A stretch of DNA of 64,000 nt from Diogma glabrata. Taxonomy: Eukaryota > Arthropoda > Insecta > Diptera > Cylindrotomidae. Shown here piece after piece: positions 56,421 through 64,000 of this stretch. The notes under the pieces were generated by a model. The model did not search any database. It saw nothing but the letters and a program-made list of their open reading frames with translations, and was not told the origin of the DNA. Position 1 is the stretch's first letter; the number at the start of each line of letters is the position of its first letter. A program made the translations under genes and the position numbers. The stretch spans positions 283,975,792 to 284,039,791 of the forward strand of contig OY856186.1 in NCBI GenBank assembly GCA_963693315.1, in the 5' to 3' direction.

Positions 56421-57224
56421 AAATTACATAGTTTTCCTACAACAACTTCCCAAACTAAATTCGCAATATCTTCCAAATTCCTACCAATGACTATAAAAAC
56501 AATTGACATAAAACCTTATTAAAATTAAAAACAAATATTTCATAAATTACCTTTATCTGGGTTTTTTACAAATATTTTGTTTATATCGTTCAATTTAAAT
56601 AAAATCAATTCGCGACATTGGCATTAAATAAAATCCAATTAAAAACAAAGTCAGTGTGTCCTTTTGGCACTACACCTAGAGCCCAAAAACTGTATAAAAT
56701 AATGTTTATTTTTAAAGTTTGTTTAATACTTCTGTTTTTAATTAGTGTTTTTTATAAGGTAATCTGATAAATCAGATTCTAATTGCACACATAACTGTCT
56801 GATCCTAAAATCTACCTATTCTAGCGGATATACCTGCCGCTCGGACTTTTTTTTTCTATCTAATTATTTTTCTGAAATTTTGCCTTAAGAAAATTCTCTG
56901 TTCTTTTGTTTTGATATTTATCAGTCAATTATTTCTCAACAAAAAATATTAAGTTAATCGAATTGAATAAAATAATAAAGAAATTGAATTACATACAGTA
57001 AAATTTGAGGAACATATTTGTGAATTGAATATATCAGGATAAATTTCATTGTACGGGTAAAATGAGATTAGTTCAACGTGACTGACGTTAAGTTAATTCC
57101 AATACTTCGATCTAAAATTGAATTGTTAAATGATTTGTGTTAAAGTAATTTAATATATTTATATGGAGAAAGAGAATGCCATGACGTATGGAGGAATCCG
57201 TTTTTCTTTCTTTGTAATTTTTTT
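56421..57224. other. AT-rich region with a dispersed-repeat fragment
   Basis: Bases about 56770-56860 (ctattctagcggatatacct) are related in reverse complement to 784-890. No gene. Confidence 0.4.
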
Positions 57225-57475
57225 TTAATGTTTGCTCTATGGATGTGATAAGCCTGCGTACTCCAGTCTCTGCTATTGACATGTGAGATATCATATACCA
57301 CTGGTAATATCAATGAGATATCACTAGCCAAAGTAATATCTTAGGGGTGCTGACGGATGAACTTTATTAATTCAATGGTATAGCGCCCTCAATCTTAGTT
57401 ATTGAATATTTCTTGATAGTGGTACGGCTGTTACTTGCTCGAAGAAACGAATCTTCATATGTAATGATTGAATCC
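57225..57475 (+). repeat. Dispersed repeat family R, copy d
   Basis: It has gtgagatatcatataccact, gagatatcactagccaaag, ctgacggatgaactttatta and cgccctcaatcttagttatt, colinear with copies a and c, then gaagaaacgaatcttcatat as in copy a. It ends about 60 bp before a long (TA)n tract. Confidence 0.75.
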
Positions 57476-57531
57476 AGTTTCGATAAATTCCAACTGCAAC
57501 AAAATAAATAACAAAATTGCACAACATTGCG

Positions 57532-57922
<391 letters not shown>

Positions 57923-57955
57923 TAACGTTTCGTTGGCATTCCCAACATTTTCAAA
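57923..57955 (-). ncRNA. Second degenerate hammerhead-like motif
   Basis: On the minus strand: ttttgaaaatg, stem GTTGG-gaatg-CCAAC, GAAA, CGTT. It shares TTGAAAATG and CGAAACG with the motif at 28101-28133, but its stem differs at most positions and is still paired. That is the pattern expected of a structured RNA. The CUGAUGA box is again UUGAAAA, so activity is doubtful. Confidence 0.55.
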
Positions 57956-58523
57956 AATCTATAAATTAACAAATAATATAATAAAATTATTTTTCTTAAA
58001 GATTACGTATAAAAACTTTTTTATACGAAAACATCAAATTTTTATATACCTTTTTCTTTTCCTTATTTGACACAATACATTAAAACATTTTACAAAAATA
58101 AATTAATAAAAGCACTATTTTAAAACTTAAACGGAAAAATAAACACTATTTATAAGTTTAGTCAAACAAAAAATTTTTCTAAAAATCTATAAAAATTACG
58201 CTAAAAATTTCCATCAAATGGCTAATAAGTAATAACATAAAACAACAATTTGAAACCGGAACTACTTTTTTTAAAGAAAAAACAATAATTATTAATAAAT
58301 AAGAAGGAGAAAAATGATTGTTGCCAAAAACCGGATAACTTATTTTTTAAAATTACAAACCAAACAAGTTAAAAAAAAATTATATAACTAGCATAATAAT
58401 AAGGACGCACGAATCGATGAATACCATTTGTTGTTTATGGTTTTTTTTTTTTTAAACTAAATTGAAGCTTATTTTATATCTAACCACTTGTGAAGGTTTG
58501 GGACTAGCGTTATTTTTCGTTTT
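57956..58523. other. AT-rich region, no gene seen
   Basis: It would contain the Penelope GIY-YIG coding end on the minus strand, but only AT-rich sequence with many stops is visible. Confidence 0.4.
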
Positions 58524-60890
58524 AAAGATAAAATTTGTTGTGCATATGACGGTCGGGAATCAGTTTTTTTGTTCTGAAGGAAAATTATAAAAATGGCGTT
58601 ATAAACCAAGAGATTTTTTTTTTTATGTTAAATATCAAATATTTTAATATTAGATGAACTTTTTAAAACATTATAAAAATTATATATGTAGTACAATAAA
58701 TAAAATAAATACAATTGTTAAAAAATGATTTACTTATTTTGCAAACAGAAGTTTCTTTTGAATAGGAAAACAGTTCTGCAATTATTTTCTTTGTATTAGA
58801 TGGCATAAAAAAATGAAATGTTTATTTGTCACTTTTAGTAATCACTTGTCACTCTTATAAAAAATAATTTGACAGTCTCGACTGCAAACAAAAAAACCGT
58901 ATAAACAAAAAAATCTATTTAGGAACTTTTGACTGGAGAAGTATTATGTTCGTATTATGTTATTATGGTCATAAAGTAAAAGATTGTATTTTAACATTAA
59001 ATTACAAATATTTTATTATTGAATAAACTTTTTAAAGTATCATACAAATTATATATGTAGGTTAAAGAAAATAAATATAGTTATTAAAAATTATTTACTT
59101 ATTTTACATTTAAAAGTTTCTTTTGAGTTGGAAAACATTTTGGCATTTATTGTCTTAATATCTAATGGTACAAAAGAATGAAATTTTTGAGTTCCACTTA
59201 TAGTAATCACATTTTTATATCGATTTTGTATTTTTTTTTGTTAATTGATATTCATTTTTATCGGCGTATCCAAAGTTCATGGTAGATTCCCATTTTAAAG
59301 CCCATTCGAAAAGTTTTTTTGATGTATCAATAATATCTTTGCTCCCCATACTATAACGGTGTGCAGCACGCTTCAGTGTACCACTAATTCTATCACAAGG
59401 TCCCTTTCCATGGCTTGTAGCATGAAAATGTCATTCTGCATCAACCTTAAAGTCTTTTTTGTGGTGGCATAAGTTAATTAGGTTATGTTTATTTTTGTAT
59501 TGAGAAGGTGCACCGTCAGTGTTATAAATTATTTTCGTAATATTAGAATTTATATGCGTTTTGATGAATTCAATAAGTTTTGTAATGAAAAGATGGACAG
59601 TTGTACTGTTATGATCGTTTATATCTGAAATGAGTATAAAACTTCGGTGCTGTATATATTCACTTGCGGCACTTTTAAAATAAATGACAAATGGATGAAT
59701 AGTAGCTTGTGAATTATTATAATAATAGCCTTGAACCGCATCCTGAATTATAAAGCCGTAGTTTTGAGAAAAATCCCTTTAAACGAAGCACTTCCTGCTT
59801 CTAATTTTTTCCTCAATGAATGTAGATTGCTGTTTTGCTATAAAGTTGTGTGGTATCAAAATTTGTAAACGGTAAATAAATTTTTTCATAAATTCTTCTA
59901 CAGTTTCTATTAAAGTATCCAAATTGCATCGATCAGTGGTATTCCATTGTTGATATTTGACTTGAAGGATACCTTTAACGTCAAAAGTATTTAGTAATTT
60001 TTCTTCCAGTTGTTGAAGTTTTTTTGAACATTCATTGCACTTCAAAGTATGACAATCTTCTGTTAATTCACCACATGAAACAAAGTCAATTAATGTTTTA
60101 TAATTCTGGAAAGCAGCATCAGTAATTCAAGACATCTTAGAGTGTTGAATCATTAGTTTCATATTTTGATGTATGGTACACATGCACACATTATGAACTC
60201 ATTGGGATAATTTTATACATTCTTGTGTTCGAAGGGACGTGAATTTAGTAAATCCTATTTTCACATCAGGAAACTTATTTTTAAACTCCACATAAGCTTC
60301 ATTTAATGTACATAGCAATAAGCGCTTTTGTGTTTTTATGCGCTCATCTCCTTTTTTAAAAGATATTGCATCTCGTTTGCCTGGCAATAATCTACTGATT
60401 TCATCACTTTTATAGAACTGCTCCACAACATTTATATCTGTTGTGGATACACCTCTTTTATCCGTCGCAGATGAATGCTGAAAATTATTTTTATGTAAAG
60501 TTTTACTTTTTTCAACCAAATGACGCGTAGCATTACTGTTGTTTGCTATTATAATTATATTGTTATTATAATTATATTATTATATATTTAAAAATATAAT
60601 AATTTATATTATTATATTTAAAAAAAATTCTATTTGAAGTCGTTTTTTTCATATATCAAAGGCTATCTATAAACTAAAAATAAACCGAATTAAAAAGGGT
60701 CGAGTCAAAATGTCGTAAAATTTTGCTGAACTTGACTGAAATTGCTTTTTAAAAAGTTCATTTAATAATAAAATATTTGATATTTAACATAAAAAAAAAT
60801 TTGAATCTAAAAATCGCCATTTTTATAATTTTCCTTCAGAACAAAAAAAACTGATTCCCGACAGTCATATGCACAACGAATTTTATCTTT
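58524..60890 (-). mobile_element. DNA transposon with about 200-bp TIRs, superfamily unplaced
   Basis: The left end (58524: aaagataaaatttgttgtgc, then atatgacggtcgggaatcag) is matched by the right end in reverse complement (cgggaatc and gcacaacgaattttatcttt ending 60890). Similarity continues through ttctgaaggaaaattataaa and atgttaaatatcaaatattt for about 200 bp. A secondary copy of the inner end sequence (ttattgaataaactttttaa and aatatatgtaggt) lies near 59010-59070. Inside, on the minus strand, is a broken DDE-like protein gene (59240-60519). No target duplication is clear at the borders chosen. Confidence 0.8.
59240..60519 (-). pseudogene. Putative DDE transposase of an unplaced arthropod family
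   Basis: In gene order: DEISRLLPGKRDAISFKKGD, QKRLLLCTLNEAYVEFKNKF and PDVKIGFTKFTSLR (60199-60519). Then a Cys-bearing part (MKCNECSKKL) with WNTTDRCNLDTLIETVEEF and LIPHNFIAKQQSTFIEEK (59779-60045). The last part reads GFIIQDAVQGYYYNNSQAT, FILISDINDHNSTTVHLFI, IIYNTDGAPSQYKNKHNLIN and FHATSHGKGPCDRISGTLKR (59260-59770). The Asp in LISD and the Asp in NTDGA are good candidates for DDE catalytic residues. I have seen this block order in many uncharacterised arthropod proteins but cannot assign a named superfamily. Frame changes and one stop (near 59432) break it. Its place between long TIRs supports a transposase role. Confidence 0.65.
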
Positions 60891-61140
60891 ATGATGAATG
60901 AATGAATATAGATATACGACCAGATCACTTGGATCCTTCTCCTGGGTTTTTTCGTTTTATAGGAAATGGCCAGGCCCTCCGTATATCTTTTAACATGCAA
61001 CATAAAGGATAGGTAGGACAACACAAGAATAGACCCGGTTCCAGTTCACCATGAAGTCTATATACATTAAATGTACATAACTAGTTTCTACAATACAAAC
61101 CAAAACAACCATACCTCCTAAATATTTCCATTTCTTTCGT
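60891..61140 (-). other. 3' region of LINE 2
   Basis: Non-coding DNA between the stop codon of LINE 2 and the border of the TIR element. No poly-A-like tail is evident; the LINE 3' end may have been cut by the neighbouring element. Confidence 0.5.
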
Positions 61141-63956
61141 CTATGTTGGATGAATCATTTCTGCATCTGATCCTGATTCATCTAGGGCTTCACTGTCATC
61201 TGATTCGTCTTTTTCATAGATAGCCCGCGCCGCCTGTTTCACAGAATTCCTATCCTTGAGTATTTCTTTCCATTCCATTAATGTGTGCGACAAATATGCG
61301 CTATCCGATTTTATTGAGTCCGTCCACGTTAGGCATGGTCTTCCTAGTTTCTTTTTACCCGCTACATAATTTGCTGCTGCATGTAGAATATGTCCTCTCT
61401 CTCTTCTAGCAATATGTCCCCAATAATGAATCCGAAGAGTTTTCACCTTCTTTGTTATTGTTTTTCCTTGTAGTATTTCTTTGATCTTTATTCGAGTCGG
61501 TCTTTCTGCCGCAAACTGCAGTAACATGCGTAATAGCATTTGTTCATATTTGCGAAGACGCACTCTGTTTTCCTTGGTTAGCGTTGCTACCTTGAGACCA
61601 TAAGTTATTACAGGAGTAATTATCGTTTCATAAATTCTTAAAACTATGTTTGTCGGAATTTTATGTATCTTAATGAATTGCGATATTTGTTTAGCTATTC
61701 CTGCTGCTTGATGGCATCTGGTTTTGATCGTATGACGTCTTTGTAACCTATCTGTTATATATGTGCCCAAATATCGCATCGTTTTTACTACTTTAAAGTT
61801 TTTACCGCCACATAGTATATATGGGGGTATTGGATCTTGGTTTGCAGGATTTCTTATAAGAACTGTTGATTTGGTATCATTCACTGTTAGACCAACTGAT
61901 TCCAGTACTGCTACCAATTCCTTGACAATTACATCTATATTTTGATAATTTCTTGTTATTATAATGACATCATCTGCAAAAACTAAGATTATTGGAAGGG
62001 TGATTGTGTCTCGTTGGTCCAGTTTTAGTTCTGGATATTATTCTTGAATAGTCTCCAATACTTCATTTATTATAAAAGTAAATATTCTCGGTGATATAGG
62101 GCATCCTTGCTTTACTCCTCTGTTTTTATTTACTTTCCCTGTTTGTATATTGAACCATCGAAGACTGGTTCTCTCCCAAAAACATGCTTTGGTGATTCTG
62201 TTACACAGGTAATGTGGAATTTTATATTTCAGGGCCGTTGAAACTACTGTTAGGTCTACTCTATCAAAGGCTTTCTCAAGGTCTAGGGAGAATACATAAT
62301 GCTTATTTCCGGCTCTCCATTCTTCTTCTAATATTCTTCTGCAGGTGAACATGTGATCATCCGTCGACCTATTTTTGAGAAATGCTGCCTGGTACGCAGC
62401 AGGTTCTGTGAGTTTTTCATCCAATCGGTCCAACAACAATTTTGCATAGATTTTATATCCCGTGTTGCATAGTGTTATCCGTCTGTAGTCGTTGATTGAG
62501 ACAGGGTTCTTTTTTTTGGGATAGGGAATTGTATTGTATCTATCCAATCATCTGGTGGCGTATTATTCTTCCAAATCTCCTCTATAAGCTGATGTATAGC
62601 CGACACCATTTCGACAGGAGCTTCTTTCCATAGCTCCATTGATATGCCATCCCTACCTGGTGCAGTCCCGGATCTCAAATATGTAATTGCATTTTCCACC
62701 TCGGATTTCGTTGGTGGTTGTTCCATAGGCCAATGATCTTCTTCTGGTATAACTGGATTCCAACCTCCTTCAGATTTTTGTAGCTCACTATACCAAGCTG
62801 ATATTGGTATATAGTGTGAATTAACCTGATTTTGTCCTTTTCTATATTCTTTAAGGAATTTTTGTGTTTTTTTTATTCTATTTGCAACTTGTTTTTCCTT
62901 ACCTATGTTGTTGAAGAATTCACTACAGCTTTCCATACGATGCGTCTTGTAGCTATTTGAGAGGTTCTTCCTTGCTGCCCTTATTTGGTTAGCAACATGT
63001 CTGTTATTTGGATCCCTACTTTTTTGAAATTATGCTTTCTTTAAGGCTGCTAAAGCTCTCCTTCTTCTAGGTGTAAGTGGGAGTTTCTTTTTCAGAACCT
63101 TTTCTGCTGTATTTTTAATACATTCAGTTATGATTTTCCATTTGCTTTCAATATTTCCCTTATTGAGATTATCATCATATTTCTCCAGTTCTTTTCTTAT
63201 TTGTTCTTTGTACTCACACCTGTATTTTTCTATTTTTAATAGTTGTAGATTCCAATCTCTATGGTTAATTTCATTTGTTACTCGTTGAGTGTTTTTTTTG
63301 GCTCCTAATGTCACATTGCGCTGTGATGTTCTTTTGGAAATACTGTTTCGCTTCGATATTTTTGCCCAAATTAGTTTATGATCAGTTATCTCATTCATAA
63401 ATTTCGTGCCTTTGATCATTGTTATGAATAGAGAACAGTTTTGTTTTTTAATTAAAATATGATCCAGTTGAGATGAATTTGCACCTCTTGTCCATGTTTT
63501 TACGACGGAGTTTCTTCCCCAGGTACTTGCAATTTTTAAGTTATTAAGGGTTGCAAACTGTTCCAATACAAATCCGTTTTCATTTGATTTCTCATGGTTG
63601 AGTGTCTTTCCAACCACGTCATTTTTGTTCCTTGTTTCCATTTTTCCTATTCTGGCATTAAAGTCTCCCACGATGATTATTTCTCTTCTCGTTGCTGTTG
63701 TTTCTATAATGAAGTTAAGTGTGGAGAAGTGTTTTATGGTCTCTGAATTTCCCTTTGTGCCTGATGGTGGAATATAAGTTGTAACAATTTGGATTTCACC
63801 CATATTTGGTGTTTTAACTATTAATGAAGCTACACAGTTTGAGTATCCTTTAAATTGTTTAACTATTATTTCAGGGCTTCGCCTGACAATAAATCCCACC
63901 CCTCTATTTTTGCAGTCTTTACTATTTATAAAGTACCATATATAGTTTTTACCCAT
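61141..63956 (-). pseudogene. APE-type non-LTR retrotransposon, nearly full ORF2 (LINE 2)
   Basis: In gene order: an endonuclease with IIVGDFNARIGK, SQLDHILI and ITDHKLIW (63030-63956); a linker broken by a stop at about 63027; the start of the RT with NAITYLRSGTAPGRDGISME (62475-62936); then NDYRRITLCNTGYKIYAKLL, YVFSLDLEKAFDRVDLTVVS and NRGVKQGCPISPRIFTFIIN (62038-62547). The catalytic FADDVIII is at about 61960-61985, then MRYLGTYITDRLQRRHTIK and a C-terminal HYWGHIARRERGHILHAA to RPCLTWTDSI (61141-61917). The breaks are two stops (63027 and 62038) and a 1-nt shift in an A run near 62510. The block set resembles RTE-related clades. The 5' end lies beyond the window. The endonuclease residues here are intact, unlike LINE 1. 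Confidence 0.9.
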
Positions 63957-64000
63957 ACATTTAGCTGTATTTATTCAAGTCTCTTGAATTGCTACGATGT
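63957..64000 (-). other. Continuation of LINE 2 past the window edge
   Basis: The sequence still reads like the start of the endonuclease domain on the minus strand (IVAIQET-type) and is cut by the window end. Confidence 0.4.

Overview
This is an AT-rich eukaryotic window made almost entirely of transposable elements (TEs) and their remains. I find no convincing host gene, no rRNA or tRNA gene and no bacterial features. The mix of Penelope-like, Jockey-like and RTE-like non-LTR, Copia, PIF/Harbinger, hAT, Helitron, tyrosine-recombinase and foldback elements, with long (TA)n microsatellites, fits an arthropod, probably an insect. The species cannot be named from the sequence. Most element genes are broken; the best preserved are a Harbinger transposase (16838-17836), a tyrosine recombinase (9438-10601, minus) and a 5'-truncated Penelope-like reverse transcriptase (25956-27642).

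Layout. 1-9 kb: foldback element A (about 1017-3310), a Jockey-like non-LTR relic split by an insertion (3352-5115), a CTCG-apex palindrome (5447-5572) and foldback element B with a 149-bp array (6253-8656). 8.8-11 kb: tyrosine-recombinase element 1 with long inverted ends. 12-16.4 kb: palindromic MITEs and two copies of a dispersed repeat family. 16553-24054: one 7.5-kb Harbinger-type element with TIRs, a transposase, two inverted copies of its Myb/MADF-like partner gene and internal arrays. 24.7-30.7 kb: a palindromic MITE, the Penelope-like element with a degenerate hammerhead-like hairpin beside (TA)n, an 800-bp hAT-type element and foldback C. 32-40.9 kb: a hAT relic, giant foldback D (4.7 kb, nearly all palindrome), a second Harbinger pair and a Copia relic with a primer-binding site. 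41233-43008: a hAT element with a perfect 8-bp target duplication that has swallowed a tyrosine-recombinase derivative and a small MITE. 44.2-45.7 kb: tyrosine-recombinase element 2. 46-48 kb: a Helitron relic cut by a 440-bp palindrome. 49-51 kb: an APE-type LINE with a palindrome inserted. 52-58.5 kb: repeats, (TA)n tracts and a second Penelope 3' end. 58524-60890: a TIR element with a DDE-like protein I cannot place in a superfamily. 60.9-64 kb: a second APE-type LINE on the minus strand that runs off the window.

The most unusual pattern is that all three tyrosine-recombinase copies have a palindrome about 210-280 bp upstream of the gene with a GC-rich apex. Two of these apices share a 20-nt motif, GAGGGCCTCTGGNCCGAGGG, in the same orientation to the gene. 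Tyrosine-recombinase elements of the Crypton type are generally described as lacking inverted ends, so this could be an undescribed element architecture. A second pattern is the pairing of Penelope 3' ends with hammerhead-like hairpins, in which the stem sequence changes but pairing is kept, followed by (TA)n.
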